A DNA stretch of 64,000 nucleotides from Lactococcus allomyrinae (GCF_003627095.1 NZ_CP032627.1:1798001-1862000), one strand, 5' to 3'. Shown: positions 17,030 to 26,361, counted from the first letter of the stretch. Notes: a model not told the origin generated them from the sequence alone. A program made the numbers and translations.

Positions 17030-17950
17030 CTAAAGTGATGTTGGATAGTGTGCTACCAATACTAAAAGATAGTCTCTAAATGCTTTTTCAAAAGGGGAGT
17101 CAGCAAATATTTTTGCTTTGTTTCCTAGAGATAAAATCTGCTGGAAACTCGATTCTTTTAGGGGAAGTGCTACGGTGATTTCAAAATTTTGATTGTCTTT
17201 TCGTATGATTTCTTTTTGACCGAGCCAGTCAACAACTTTTTCACGAAGACTTTTGTCAAAGATAATTTTGACTTTAAATAATGAGGTTGCCTGTAAAAAA
17301 TCATCTTTCACAATGCCAACTTTTGGTACTTCGCGGGCTTCAAAATGCAATTTTAGGATTTTTACATTCATCATTCGAGACAACTTAAAATTTCTAAAAG
17401 CTTTCCTAGAGGTGTCATAAGCGTGCAAATACCAATGGTCAACTTTGAAGAAAATATTAGTCGGCTCTACTTCACGCTGGCTTTCATTTCCAACTGCATC
17501 AATGTATGAAAATGCTACACGTTGATAGTTCTGTATGGAATCCGCCAAGTGTTGAGTTAAATCACGCAGTTCGTCATGCGCTATCATATTTCCTTGCCAA
17601 TCAAAAAATATTTGTTGATTTTCTTGATCAATCATACTGGATATTTTTTCCAATGTCGCTGTTATTTTATCATTGGAAATTTGCTGATGAACGCTTGACA
17701 AGGCGAGTAAAATATTTTGCAAATCGTTCGTTGATAAGAGATGTTTATCCAACTTATACGAATTTTCTAATGTCAATCCTCCATATCGTCCTTGCTTGAG
17801 GTAAACTGGAACACCTGCTAGATTTAAGGCTTCAACATCACGGTAAATCGTCTTTTTTGACACTTCAAAACGCGCCGCAAATTCGGTTGCTGACACTATT
17901 TCTCACGAAAGTAATGTTAACAAGATTTCGATGAGTCGAGAGATTTTCAA
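17030..17950 (-). pseudogene. WYL-domain HTH regulator interrupted by an in-frame stop
   Basis: The main open frame (GTG at 17896) encodes an HTH_11/WYL regulator: a helix-turn-helix (FAARFEVSKKTIYRDVEALNLAGVPV), the linker GRYGGLTLENSYKLDKHLL and a WYL-type ligand-binding region (FKVDHWYLHAYDTSRKAFRNFKLSRM). Upstream, in the same frame, TTG at 17950 with AAAGGA before it begins a family-typical first helix (MKISRLIEILLTLLS), which is cut by TGA at 17903-17905 just before EIVSATEF. A CGA arginine codon is the likely ancestral base. The gene is either dead, rescued by GTG reinitiation with a truncated first helix, or affected by a sequencing error. It is divergent from the 160-residue gene it may regulate. 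Confidence 0.75.
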
Positions 17951-18041
17951 AATAATTTCCTTTAATTTTTTATAGTAGACAATATGATGTCCAGTTTACT
18001 AAGTTATAATGATTATATCAAAAGAAAAGAGGAAATACAAA
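17951..18041. promoter_or_regulatory. Divergent control region with inverted repeat
   Basis: The region between the regulator and the 160-residue gene contains GACA-ATATGA-TGTC (17977-17990) next to a minus-strand TACTATAA -10-like box, and a plus-strand TATAAT at 18005-18010. The inverted repeat is the likely operator of the WYL regulator. Confidence 0.45.
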
Positions 18042-18524
18042 ATGACTTTTACAATCGAACACAAAAATGCACTGACACTTCATGGCTGGACTGTCAAATT
18101 TGACGGAATTTCCTTGGCGACTTGGGAAACGATTGATGAAGTTCGCAGATTAAAAAGCGAGCATTTTATTAACCTTGCGAAAACTGAAAATTTTCCAGAA
18201 AAAATGGCGAATAGTTTGGACGGATTTGGTTATGCAATCGGTGAAAATCGTACAGATGGATTTTATTATTTCGCTGGTGTCAATAGCGCTATTCAAGCGC
18301 CTGATTGTTTCGATTTACCAGAGAGTGACTATGTTATTCTTACGGCTAAAGGGGGAAATTCGAGAACACTTTTTGACCAGTTAAATACTGAACTTTTTGC
18401 AGATATTTTGCCTCAACTTAAAGATACTTATGACTTCATAGATGGATTTGTAGTTGAGGTTATCACTGCTGGAACTCCTCTTGATGCCGAAGTCGAACTA
18501 AGGTTTCCTGTTAATAAAAAATAA
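18042..18524 (+). CDS. GyrI-like/effector-binding-domain protein (160 aa)
   Basis: ATG at 18042 with AGAGGAAA seven bases upstream is preferred to the Met at 18009, which lies in the promoter. The protein has no DNA-binding domain. It is a stand-alone effector-binding fold of the AraC-binding/GyrI kind: TFTIEHKNALTLHGWTVKF at the start, a middle FYYFAGVNS and a final EVELRFPVNKK. Such proteins bind small ligands or act in drug resistance, and they are often divergent to WYL/YafY regulators as here. The family call is by overall pattern only. Confidence 0.65.
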   Translation: MTFTIEHKNALTLHGWTVKFDGISLATWETIDEVRRLKSEHFINLAKTENFPEKMANSLDGFGYAIGENRTDGFYYFAGVNSAIQAPDCFDLPESDYVILTAKGGNSRTLFDQLNTELFADILPQLKDTYDFIDGFVVEVITAGTPLDAEVELRFPVNKK

Positions 18525-18539
18525 TTTTGTCGTTAAATA

Positions 18540-18570
18540 AATTCCTGTCAGTATACTGACAGGAATTTTT
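18540..18570 (+). terminator. Terminator with CTGTCAGTATACTGACAG core
   Basis: A perfect 28-bp palindrome (18540-18567) followed by T residues, downstream of the plus-strand 160-residue gene. Confidence 0.9.
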
Positions 18571-18573
18571 ATG

Positions 18574-18597
18574 ATAAAAAAAACACTTCTCAGTGTT
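18574..18597 (-). terminator. Terminator of the rplQ operon
   Basis: AACACT-tctc-AGTGTT followed on the minus strand by eight T residues. It ends the spc/alpha operon transcript after the L17 downstream element. Confidence 0.85.
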
Positions 18598-18620
18598 ATT
18601 TCTTTTATATATAAAATCAA

Positions 18621-18753
18621 ATTGAGTGCGTCACCTAACTGGTAACAGCTAGGCGACTAGAGCTAGACTATAAGCAAGGCTGACGCGAAAGAGAGTCCAT
18701 TACAACTCAACACATGCGCCCACAGAACCCTCGCCAACATCATCACACTCAAT
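18621..18753 (-). ncRNA. L17 downstream element (L17DE)
   Basis: A 133-nt structured region in the 3' untranslated part of the rplQ transcript, more GC-rich than its flanks. Its ends pair perfectly over eight bases (ATTGAGTG / CACTCAAT), and internal stems such as GCGTCA/TGACGC and CTAGCTG are visible. Position immediately after rplQ and before the operon terminator matches the L17DE RNA motif known from lactic acid bacteria and Listeria. Its function is unknown. A covariance-model search would confirm it. Confidence 0.7.
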
Positions 18754-18785
18754 AGGTTTTAACTACAAATCAAAGTCGTGTTTAA

Positions 18786-19166
18786 TTAAACAAGTTCAAT
18801 GATTGCCATAGGTGCAGCATCACCACGACGTGGTTCAACTTTAAGGATACGAGTGTAACCACCGTTGCGTCCTTCATAACGAGTAGCAAGGTCGCTGAAC
18901 AATTTTTGAAGTGCAGTTGGGAAGGTTTCAGTTTCTTCGTTGAAATCTTTGATTGCGATTTCGTTACGTACGTAAGCTGCTGCTTGACGACGTGCAGAAA
19001 GGTCACCTTTTTTACCAAGCGTAATCATTTTTTCTACTGTACGACGAACTTCTTTAGCGCGTGCTTCAGTTGTAACGATTGTTTCGTTGATGATCAAATC
19101 TGTTGTCAAATCACGAAGCATAGCTTTACGTTGTGAAGATGTACGTCCAAGTTTACGATTGCTCAT
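18786..19166 (-). CDS. rplQ: 50S ribosomal protein L17
   Basis: A 126-residue L17. Family signatures are [20 protein letters not shown] at the start, [27 protein letters not shown], and [25 protein letters not shown] at the end. It binds 23S rRNA near the tunnel exit. Last gene of the alpha operon, 15 bp downstream of rpoA, with a good ribosome binding site (AGGAGG). Confidence 0.99.
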   Translation of the reverse strand: MSNRKLGRTSSQRKAMLRDLTTDLIINETIVTTEARAKEVRRTVEKMITLGKKGDLSARRQAAAYVRNEIAIKDFNEETETFPTALQKLFSDLATRYEGRNGGYTRILKVEPRRGDAAPMAIIELV

Positions 19167-19181
19167 TTTTTTCCTCCTGTA

Positions 19182-20120
19182 TTATTTTCTTTTTTTAAGG
19201 GAAAGTCCCAATTCAGTCAATTTAACTTTGACTTCTTCTACCGATTTGTGACCGAGGTTCTTGACTTTAATCATGTCAGCTTCGCTCATTTCAACAATAT
19301 CAGCAACTGTATTGATACCAGCACGTTTCAAACCATTGTAAGCACGAACTGAGAAGTCCATTTCTTCGATGATTTTATCGAGCACACGTTCTGTTTTTAC
19401 TTCGTCTTTAACAACAAGTGTTTCAGCTTCGGCAGCAACTTCTGACAAATCAACAAACAGATTCAAGTGGTCTGTCAAGATTTTTGCAGAGAGTGACAAA
19501 GCTTCATCAGCAATGATGGTACCGTTAGTAGTAATTTCAAGTGTTAATTTATCGTAGCTAGAATCTCCACCAACACGGGCAGGTTCTACTTGATAGTTTA
19601 CTTTACTTACTGGCGTGTAAATTGAGTCTACAGCAATAGTGCCGATTGGCGCTCCGTCAACTTTATTTTCGTCAGCAGGAACATAGCCATAACCCTTTTT
19701 AACAGTCATTACAGCACGCATTGAGTGACCTTCAGCGATAGAGAACAAGTAATGGTCTTTATTGACAATTTCAATGTCGCTATCTGTTAAGATATCACCA
19801 GCAGTAACAGTCATAGGACCAGTCACGTCAAGTTCGATTTGTTTTTCAGATTCTACGTAAGATTTGATAGCAATTCCTTTAATCGCAAGAACGATTTGGA
19901 TAACATCTTCACGTACGCCAGGGATTGTTGCGAATTCGTGTTGAACACCTTCAATTTGAATTGAAGTCACAGCAGCACCAGGAAGTGATGACAAAAGAAC
20001 ACGACGAAGAGAGTTGCCTAAAGTTGTACCGTAGCCACGTTCAAGTGGTTCAACAACAAACTTACCGTAATTTTCTGATTCGTCAAATTTAGTAATTTTT
20101 GGTTTTTCAAACTCAATCAT
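19182..20120 (-). CDS. rpoA: RNA polymerase subunit alpha
   Basis: A 312-residue alpha subunit. The N-terminal dimerisation domain (about 1-230) contains [22 protein letters not shown]-type sequence, here [18 protein letters not shown]. The C-terminal domain (about 245-312) contains [15 protein letters not shown] and the [16 protein letters not shown] helix used for promoter UP-element and activator contacts. Normal position between rpsK and rplQ. Confidence 0.99.
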   Translation of the reverse strand: MIEFEKPKITKFDESENYGKFVVEPLERGYGTTLGNSLRRVLLSSLPGAAVTSIQIEGVQHEFATIPGVREDVIQIVLAIKGIAIKSYVESEKQIELDVTGPMTVTAGDILTDSDIEIVNKDHYLFSIAEGHSMRAVMTVKKGYGYVPADENKVDGAPIGTIAVDSIYTPVSKVNYQVEPARVGGDSSYDKLTLEITTNGTIIADEALSLSAKILTDHLNLFVDLSEVAAEAETLVVKDEVKTERVLDKIIEEMDFSVRAYNGLKRAGINTVADIVEMSEADMIKVKNLGHKSVEEVKVKLTELGLSLKKRK

Positions 20121-20170
20121 GTATGTATTCTCCTCTAAAGCGAAAAGTGATTAGTGACAAGAGTGACTAA

Positions 20171-20554
20171 TTATACACGACGACGTTTTGGAGGACGTGC
20201 ACCATTGTGAGGTACAGGAGTCACATCACTGATAGATGTCACATTGAGACCAGCTGCAGCAAGTGCGCGAATAGCTGATTCACGACCTGAACCAGGACCT
20301 TTAACAGTAACAGAAACAGTTTTCAAACCTTGTTCTTGGGCAGCTTTAGCAGCAGCTTCTGAGGCCATCTGAGCGGCGAAAGGTGTAGATTTTTTAGAAC
20401 CTTTGAAACCAAGAGCACCAGCTGAAGACCATGCAAGGGCGTTACCATGAACGTCTGTGATCATAACGATTGTGTTATTGAAAGTTGATTGGATATGAAC
20501 AATTCCTGATTCAATATTCTTTTTAACACGACGTTTACGTGTAATTTTTGCCAT
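20171..20554 (-). CDS. rpsK: 30S ribosomal protein S11
   Basis: A 127-residue S11 with the family signatures [40 protein letters not shown] and [15 protein letters not shown]. It binds the 16S rRNA platform and lines the mRNA exit. It sits between rpsM and rpoA with 20 bp and 50 bp spacings. Confidence 0.99.
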   Translation of the reverse strand: MAKITRKRRVKKNIESGIVHIQSTFNNTIVMITDVHGNALAWSSAGALGFKGSKKSTPFAAQMASEAAAKAAQEQGLKTVSVTVKGPGSGRESAIRALAAAGLNVTSISDVTPVPHNGARPPKRRRV

Positions 20555-20574
20555 TTTAACTCCTTTCTATTTAA

Positions 20575-20940
20575 TTATTTTTTCTTACCTGCGATTGATT
20601 TAGCAGGACCTTTACGTGTACGAGCATTGTTCTTCGTGTTTTGTCCACGTGTAGGAAGTCCACGACGGTGACGCATACCACGGTATGAACCGATTTCCAT
20701 CAAACGTTTGATGTTAAGAGAAACTTCACGACGAAGGTCACCTTCAAGTTTCAAGCCATCAAGTTCACGACGAATTGCATCTTCTTGGTCTGATGTCAAA
20801 TCTTTTGTACGGATATCTTCTGAAACTCCTGCAGCTGCAAGAACTTTTTGAGATGTTTTGAGTCCAACACCGAATACGTAAGTCAATGAAATAACGATAC
20901 GTTTTTCGTTTGGAATATCAACTCCAGCAAAACGAGCCAT
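20575..20940 (-). CDS. rpsM: 30S ribosomal protein S13
   Basis: A 121-residue S13: [26 protein letters not shown] at the start, [26 protein letters not shown] in the middle, [15 protein letters not shown] near the end. Contacts 16S rRNA in the head and the subunit bridge. Follows rpmJ by 17 bp. Confidence 0.99.
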   Translation of the reverse strand: MARFAGVDIPNEKRIVISLTYVFGVGLKTSQKVLAAAGVSEDIRTKDLTSDQEDAIRRELDGLKLEGDLRREVSLNIKRLMEIGSYRGMRHRRGLPTRGQNTKNNARTRKGPAKSIAGKKK

Positions 20941-20957
20941 ATTTTTCTATTTCCTTT

Positions 20958-21074
20958 CTATCCCTGACGTTGTTTGTGTTTTGGATTTACAGGGCAAATT
21001 ACCATAACACGACCGTTACGACGAATAACTTTACAGTATTCGCAAATTGGTTTAACAGATGGTCTTACTTTCAT
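20958..21074 (-). CDS. rpmJ: 50S ribosomal protein L36
   Basis: A 38-residue protein starting [17 protein letters not shown]. It keeps the zinc ligands C11, C14, C27 and H33, so it is the C+ (zinc-binding) form. ATG at 21074 follows GAAAGGAAG. It lies in the usual infA-rpmJ-rpsM order. Confidence 0.98.
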   Translation of the reverse strand: MKVRPSVKPICEYCKVIRRNGRVMVICPVNPKHKQRQG

Positions 21075-21127
21075 TGTGTCTTCCTTTCTATGGTTACTGT
21101 GCATATGCACTCAATGAAGTGTCCGAA

Positions 21128-21346
21128 TTACTTAAAGCGGTAAGTAATCCGTCCGCGTGTCAAATCGTATGGTGACAGTTCAACTTGAACCTTATCTCCA
21201 GGCAAGATACGGATATAATTCTTACGAATTTTTCCTGAAATCGTCGCCAAGACTTGGTGACCATTTTCGAGTTCAACAGTGAACATTGCATTCGGCATAG
21301 TGTCAACGACTTTGCCGTCTACTTCGATTACATCATCTTTTGCCAA
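21128..21346 (-). CDS. infA: Translation initiation factor IF-1
   Basis: A 72-residue IF-1 with the OB-fold signature [24 protein letters not shown] and the end RGRITYRFK. The start codon is TTG (21346) behind AAGGAGG. It binds the 30S A site during initiation. Unlike the usual adk-infA arrangement, it is separated from adk by a TetR-controlled oxidoreductase module, and it has its own consensus promoter. Confidence 0.98.
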
Positions 21347-21364
21347 GCAAAAGTACCTCCTTAA

Positions 21365-21401
21365 AAATTCTCCGAAAGATACGAATGTATCTAAAAGTCG
21401 G
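21365..21401 (-). promoter_or_regulatory. Leader hairpin of infA
   Basis: In the short untranslated leader the sequences TCCGA and TCGGA flank an inner AGATAC-attc-GTATCT stem. This could tune translation or mRNA stability of the infA transcript. Confidence 0.45.
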
Positions 21402-21409
21402 ACTAGTGT

Positions 21410-21438
21410 ATTTTATCATTTTTGAGTAAGAAATGCAA
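21410..21438 (-). promoter_or_regulatory. SigA promoter of infA and the alpha operon
   Basis: Minus-strand TTGCAT (21438-21433) and TAAAAT (21415-21410) are separated by exactly 17 bp, about 64 bp before the TTG start of infA. It lets the infA-rpmJ-rpsM-rpsK-rpoA-rplQ block be transcribed independently of adk. Confidence 0.8.
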
Positions 21439-21561
21439 GCTTTCATCCTGAAAAAACCTTTATTTTTCTAGTTTTGTCTTCACTTCTCTTTTTTATTCCT
21501 TTCATTTTAGTCCATGACAATGTTTTCGGGTGTTCCTATGTCACTGGCAGTCTTATCATAA

Positions 21562-21593
21562 CTATAAAAAATCTGTCAGTATACTGACAGATT
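21562..21593 (-). terminator. Terminator of the oxidoreductase pair
   Basis: A perfect 24-bp palindrome with the CTGTCAGTATACTGACAG core, followed by T residues on the minus strand. It overlaps the stop codon of the 292-residue gene. Confidence 0.9.
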
Positions 21594-22470
21594 ATTGATT
21601 TTGATACTTTTTGATGAAAATCTTGGCAAAATCAGCGACTTTGACTTTTCCAAGGTGATAATCAGAATTTTTTATTGCTTTATAAAACTGTTCTGGATTT
21701 TGTTGCGCACGATTGAGTTGAGCGAAATCTGCGGCATTACTTTCTGAAAAACCCGATTTACGCATCGTATCTTCTACAGTCTCAACAGTGACTTGTTGAT
21801 AAGTAACCTCAAGGCCAACTGTGCGTAATGACTGAATCCAGTCATTTCCAGTTACCCAGTCACTGACAACATATTGCACGCTCTTGTCAGTAAATGACTG
21901 TGTCAAACTTTCATAAACGACATCTGCGATATCCGTCGGATCAACCCAAGCTCGTACTGTATCAATCGCTACTGGCTCAAAAATGGTTTGAGAAGCTTTG
22001 ATTGTCGCCAGTTCACTAAAAAGATTAGTATAAAAACCGACAGGACGAACATGGCGGACATTGACACCCTCAAGCGTATTTAAGGCTTCTTCTATGAAAT
22101 GATAACTATAGAGTATTCCTGCTTCCTTGTCATCAGCACCAACCGAGCTAAGGTTAACAACTTTTTTTACACCCGAAATGTTTACAGCTTGACTATAAAT
22201 TTCTCCTAGAATCTGTGCATCTTTTGCCATGTCTTGAGCTGGAATACCGCCAGAAACCATAAGATAAACGACATCACTTCCTTTAAAAGTATTAATCAGA
22301 AATTCTAAATCTCGATTTGAACCTATGGCTGCATGAGCACCCATTTTCTCTATTTCAGTAGCCCTATCAGCTTTAGAAGAGATGACAACAACTTCATGTC
22401 CTTCTGCTATCAGTCTTGGAATATAGTGCTGATTGATATTGCCAAGTGAGCCTAAAAGAGTGATTTTCAT
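21592..22470 (-). CDS. NAD(P)-binding NmrA/atypical SDR-type protein
   Basis: A 292-residue protein starting MKITLLGSLGNINQHYIPRLIAEGHEVVVIS. This is a Rossmann fold with an atypical glycine motif (GSLGNIN). The middle holds VVYLMVSGG, KVVNLSSVGAD and RPVGFYTNLF, typical of NmrA-like or NAD(P)H:quinone-oxidoreductase-2-type atypical short-chain dehydrogenases. Its start overlaps the stop of the upstream oxidoreductase (ATGA), so the two are co-translated. Presumably acts with its neighbour on a quinone or electrophile; the substrate is unknown. Confidence 0.8.
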   Translation of the reverse strand: MKITLLGSLGNINQHYIPRLIAEGHEVVVISSKADRATEIEKMGAHAAIGSNRDLEFLINTFKGSDVVYLMVSGGIPAQDMAKDAQILGEIYSQAVNISGVKKVVNLSSVGADDKEAGILYSYHFIEEALNTLEGVNVRHVRPVGFYTNLFSELATIKASQTIFEPVAIDTVRAWVDPTDIADVVYESLTQSFTDKSVQYVVSDWVTGNDWIQSLRTVGLEVTYQQVTVETVEDTMRKSGFSESNAADFAQLNRAQQNPEQFYKAIKNSDYHLGKVKVADFAKIFIKKYQNQ

Positions 22471-23387
22471 AATGTAATGATAACCTTTCCATGTGCATGA
22501 CGACTAGCTTGTAACTCAACAGCCGCCTGATAATCCGCAAGAGCAAAATTTCCTGCGAGTGGTACTTTTAAGTCTCCCGAAATAATATATTCTAAAATAT
22601 GTGCCATATCCTCTTTTGTGCCAACTCCTCCCGTTGCGCGGGCAATTCCTGCTGGGGGTTCTGGCATCATAATAATCGTGGACATTTTTTCTGGTTTAAT
22701 CCCAAGAGCAAGTCCAACTTCTAGTGTATCATGGCTAAATAAATCCGTCACAGCTGTGATATTAATGTTTTTCAAACGCTCTAGTAATCCATCCCCATAC
22801 TCAACGGGCTCTGCGCCCAAGCTACGTAAATAATCAAAAGTAGTATTAGAGCTTGTCCCTATGACATTTGCACCAGCTAACTTTGCAAGTTGCACTGCAA
22901 ATGTACCAACACCGCCAGCTGCACCACCAATGAGTAAAGTATCACTGGCTTGCAAATCCAAAGTTCGTAGCGCAACAGCCGCTGTCAAACCACAAACTCC
23001 CAAAGTCGCTGCAATCTCATCAGAAATTTCGTTAGGTGTATGAAATAAACGATTTTCTGTTTTAACTTTATCATCTACCAGAATATATTCAGCCGCAGCT
23101 CCTTTATAAGTTGTGCCAAATACACGGTCTCCAACCTTGTACTCTTCAATATGTGTTCCTACTTTTTCAATGACACCTGCGAAATCATAACCAAAAGTTG
23201 CAGGCAATTGCACGCCAAATTGCGCTCCCATCTGAGGATTCCTCATAATCAGCCAATCCATTGGATTGAGGCCAACTGTGGTAACTCGAATGCGCACTTC
23301 ATCCATAGATGGCTCAGGAATCGGTTGTTCCACTATTTTTAAAACATCTTTTGCTTCGCCAAATTTCTCGTATTGTAAAGCTTTCAT
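22467..23387 (-). CDS. MDR-family NADPH:quinone oxidoreductase-like protein
   Basis: A 306-residue medium-chain dehydrogenase/reductase without the zinc ligands, thus of the zeta-crystallin/quinone-reductase branch. Visible are MKALQYEKFGEAKDVLKIVE at the start, TVGLNPMDWLIMRN, the GYDFAGVIEKVGTHIEEYKVGDRVFG segment, and the nucleotide-binding GGAAGGVGTFAVQLAKLAGA. A consensus promoter with TetR-like operators lies upstream and the tetR gene is divergent, so expression is probably inducible by the compound the enzyme handles. Confidence 0.88.
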   Translation of the reverse strand: MKALQYEKFGEAKDVLKIVEQPIPEPSMDEVRIRVTTVGLNPMDWLIMRNPQMGAQFGVQLPATFGYDFAGVIEKVGTHIEEYKVGDRVFGTTYKGAAAEYILVDDKVKTENRLFHTPNEISDEIAATLGVCGLTAAVALRTLDLQASDTLLIGGAAGGVGTFAVQLAKLAGANVIGTSSNTTFDYLRSLGAEPVEYGDGLLERLKNINITAVTDLFSHDTLEVGLALGIKPEKMSTIIMMPEPPAGIARATGGVGTKEDMAHILEYIISGDLKVPLAGNFALADYQAAVELQASRHAHGKVIITL

Positions 23388-23499
23388 TTAATTTCCTTCT
23401 GTTCTAAAGAGTATCTGCTGCAACTTCTTGAAGCAGATACTAATCTTAACCAACCCTTTTACCTTACTCGCATAATCGGGCCAGTCTGTGTTATAATAA

Positions 23500-23514
23500 T
23501 GTCAGTAACTGACA
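23500..23514. promoter_or_regulatory. TetR operator 1
   Basis: TGTCAGTAACTGACA is a perfect 15-bp palindrome just downstream of the -10 box of the oxidoreductase promoter, about where its transcription starts. A repressor bound here would block transcription. Confidence 0.75.
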
Positions 23515-23524
23515 TTTCGAATTT

Positions 23525-23553
23525 AGTATAAGCTTATTAAAAAGATTTGTCAA
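23525..23553 (-). promoter_or_regulatory. SigA promoter of the oxidoreductase pair
   Basis: Minus-strand TTGACA (23553-23548) and TATACT (23530-23525) are separated by exactly 17 bp, a near-consensus promoter. It lies between the two operator palindromes, a clear repressor-controlled design. Confidence 0.85.
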
Positions 23554-23559
23554 GAAAAA

Positions 23560-23574
23560 TGTCACAAACTGACA
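23560..23574. promoter_or_regulatory. TetR operator 2
   Basis: TGTCACAAACTGACA keeps the TGTCA/TGACA arms of operator 1 and begins exactly 60 bp from it. It lies upstream of the oxidoreductase -35 box and 33 bp before the tetR start, so it can also mediate autoregulation. Confidence 0.7.
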
Positions 23575-23606
23575 TTTTGTGATTTTAAAGTTATTGGAAG
23601 AAGAAA

Positions 23607-24152
23607 ATGAAAAGTAAAGAAAAGTTACAAACTGCAGCCACGACATTATTTATGGAAAAAGGTTACGAAAATACAACCGTGCAAGAAATTTCGTCTTTAG
23701 CTGGTGTCACCGAGCGTACTTTTTTCCGTCAGTTCAAGGACAAATCTGATGTTCTTTTTGATTCAGAAAATCATTTAGGCAAACAAGTAGCAAACTACAT
23801 TTCAGAACACTCCTCAGATACTTTAAATCCGCTAAAGCTTGCTGTTTCAGGTTTTGCAGCGATTACTCTTTTCGATGAAAATCGGGAACGCACACTTTTG
23901 CGCACTCAGATTGTTGAGTCACATCCTGACCTTAAAGAACGCGAATTATTAAAAGCCCAGACTTTAATCATGTCTGTAGAAAATACGCTAAGCCCTCACT
24001 TTGATAGCTCACTTTCCATGCTGTCAGCAAGGTTTTCAGTGGAAATCTTTCATCTTGCATTTGTTAAATGGACTCATGAGAAAAATAAAAAGTTCTCAGA
24101 ACAAATCTGGAGTGTCTATGATACTTACAAAAAATTAGTTGAACTTCCATAA
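23607..24152 (+). CDS. TetR-family transcriptional regulator
   Basis: A 181-residue TetR protein. The N-terminal helix-turn-helix is clear: LQTAATTLFMEKGYENTTVQEISSLAGVTERTFFRQFKDK. The C-terminal helical domain has no recognisable ligand signature. The gene is divergent from the oxidoreductase pair, and two TGTCA-TGACA palindromes lie between them, so it very likely represses that operon and itself. It ends at a shared bidirectional terminator with adk. The whole module sits inside the ribosomal operon and reads against it. Confidence 0.92.
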   Translation: MKSKEKLQTAATTLFMEKGYENTTVQEISSLAGVTERTFFRQFKDKSDVLFDSENHLGKQVANYISEHSSDTLNPLKLAVSGFAAITLFDENRERTLLRTQIVESHPDLKERELLKAQTLIMSVENTLSPHFDSSLSMLSARFSVEIFHLAFVKWTHEKNKKFSEQIWSVYDTYKKLVELP

Positions 24153-24165
24153 GCACTGACAAACT

Positions 24166-24203
24166 AAAAAGTTACTGACAGAAATTCTGTCAGTAACTTT
24201 TTT
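24166..24203. terminator. Bidirectional terminator between tetR and adk
   Basis: A long inverted repeat with GTTACTGACAG and CTGTCAGTAAC arms, flanked by A and T tracts. It ends both the plus-strand tetR and the minus-strand adk transcripts, so adk and infA are not co-transcribed. Confidence 0.9.
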
Positions 24204-24205
24204 GA

Positions 24206-24877
<672 letters not shown>

Positions 24878-24943
24878 TCAGCACTAACAGAAAATTTCTG
24901 TATTTTCACTTTTTAATTTTAGCGTATTTTTAGTAAAAAATAA

Positions 24944-24972
24944 AGAAAAACCTTGCTTTACGCAAGATTTTT
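24944..24972 (-). terminator. Terminator after secY
   Basis: CTTGC and GCAAG with a five-base loop, extended by A/T pairs and a minus-strand T-tract. It overlaps the secY stop codon and separates secY from adk. Confidence 0.8.
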
Positions 24973-26290
24973 ATTTCATTTCTAGTGGATTATCCATAAA
25001 TCCTGTATATTTCCGCTTGAGTAAGTAACCTTCGAGCTGTTTAACAGCTTGGATAGCTACCTGAATCAAAATCAGTAATGATGTCCCACCAAGCGCAACA
25101 ATTTTAGGAAGTCCCCAAATATTTTGCGCTGCAATTGGAATAATAGAAATCAAACCAAGGAAGAGTGCACCAACTGTTGATAAACGCATCAACAAACGTG
25201 ACACATACTTTTCAGTACCTTTACCTGGACGTACTGATGGGATATAAGAACCTTGTTTCTGAAGGTTTTCTGCCATCTTTTCAGGATTAACCTGTACGAA
25301 CGAATAGAAGAAAGTGAAAAGAACAATCAGGAGAGCATAGAAGAGCATTCCTGTCCAAGTTGTATACGACAAAGCGTTTTGAAGCGTTGCCAGCCAACCA
25401 ACATTATCACCATTTGCACGTTGTAAAAACTGCAAGATAGTTGCTGGAGCTGTAGTGATAGAACCAGCAAAGATAACTGGAATAACTCCTGCTGGATTGA
25501 CACGAAGTGGTAAATAAGAACTTGTAGGTGCCCCTTGTGTCAACTTCGTGTATTGAATAGGAACTTTGCGCTCCGCTTGTTGTACGAAAGTTGTCACATA
25601 AATAATAACAATCGCTGCAAGAATCAAGCCGATTACGAAAAGCCAAGACATAGGAATTTCTGATGGACGCACATTTTGGAATTTTTCTGTATAAACAGAT
25701 TGTACCGCTGACGGAATACCAGAAACAATCCCCGCAAAGATAATTACAGAGACCCCTGAACCAAATCCTTTTTCATTGATTTGTTCACCCATCCAAGTTA
25801 CAACCATTGACCCTGTGGTCAAAATGGCTCCAATCATCAAATAACTTTGTAAATTTGGATTCTCAACAATATTGAGTGAACTCATCGCTTGGAAACCAGC
25901 AGTGATACCAATAGATTGCGCCATAGCAAGCACTAAGGTAATATAACGCGTCGCTTGATTCAGCTTACGACGTCCAATCTCTCCTTGTTTTGACCACTCC
26001 ACAAATTTTGGTAAAATATCCATTTGTAAAAGCTGAACGATAATAGATGCTGTAATATAAGGCGAAACCCCCATCGCAAAAAGCGAGTAGTTTTGCATCG
26101 CATTACCAGACACCAAATTCATCATGTTCAAAAACGGAAGATTACTGATTTCTGTCAAGTTTTGTACGTTGACACCAGGCACTGTAATATGTGCCCCTAA
26201 TCGAAAGACAAAAAGGATGAAAATCGTAAAGAGGATTCTTGCTCGGACGTCTTTAACCTTAAAGGCTTCCTTAAGTGTTTTAAAAAACAT
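24971..26290 (-). CDS. secY: Protein translocase subunit SecY
   Basis: A 439-residue, ten-helix channel protein of the Sec translocon. Signatures are FRLGAHITVPGVNV, the plug region FNMMNLVSGNAM-type sequence (FLNMMNLVSGNAM), FAMGVSPYITASIIVQLLQM, and VQQAERKVPIQYTK. The cytoplasmic loops end with PGKGTEKYVSRLL. It follows rplO by 71 bp with an intercistronic GGCGG/CCGCC hairpin. Confidence 0.99.
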   Translation of the reverse strand: MFFKTLKEAFKVKDVRARILFTIFILFVFRLGAHITVPGVNVQNLTEISNLPFLNMMNLVSGNAMQNYSLFAMGVSPYITASIIVQLLQMDILPKFVEWSKQGEIGRRKLNQATRYITLVLAMAQSIGITAGFQAMSSLNIVENPNLQSYLMIGAILTTGSMVVTWMGEQINEKGFGSGVSVIIFAGIVSGIPSAVQSVYTEKFQNVRPSEIPMSWLFVIGLILAAIVIIYVTTFVQQAERKVPIQYTKLTQGAPTSSYLPLRVNPAGVIPVIFAGSITTAPATILQFLQRANGDNVGWLATLQNALSYTTWTGMLFYALLIVLFTFFYSFVQVNPEKMAENLQKQGSYIPSVRPGKGTEKYVSRLLMRLSTVGALFLGLISIIPIAAQNIWGLPKIVALGGTSLLILIQVAIQAVKQLEGYLLKRKYTGFMDNPLEMK

Positions 26291-26361
26291 AAAACCTCCT
26301 TAAAGCGTTTTAATTGTAAATAGACAATAAGCGGCTGAAAATCAACCGCCAATTGAATAGA

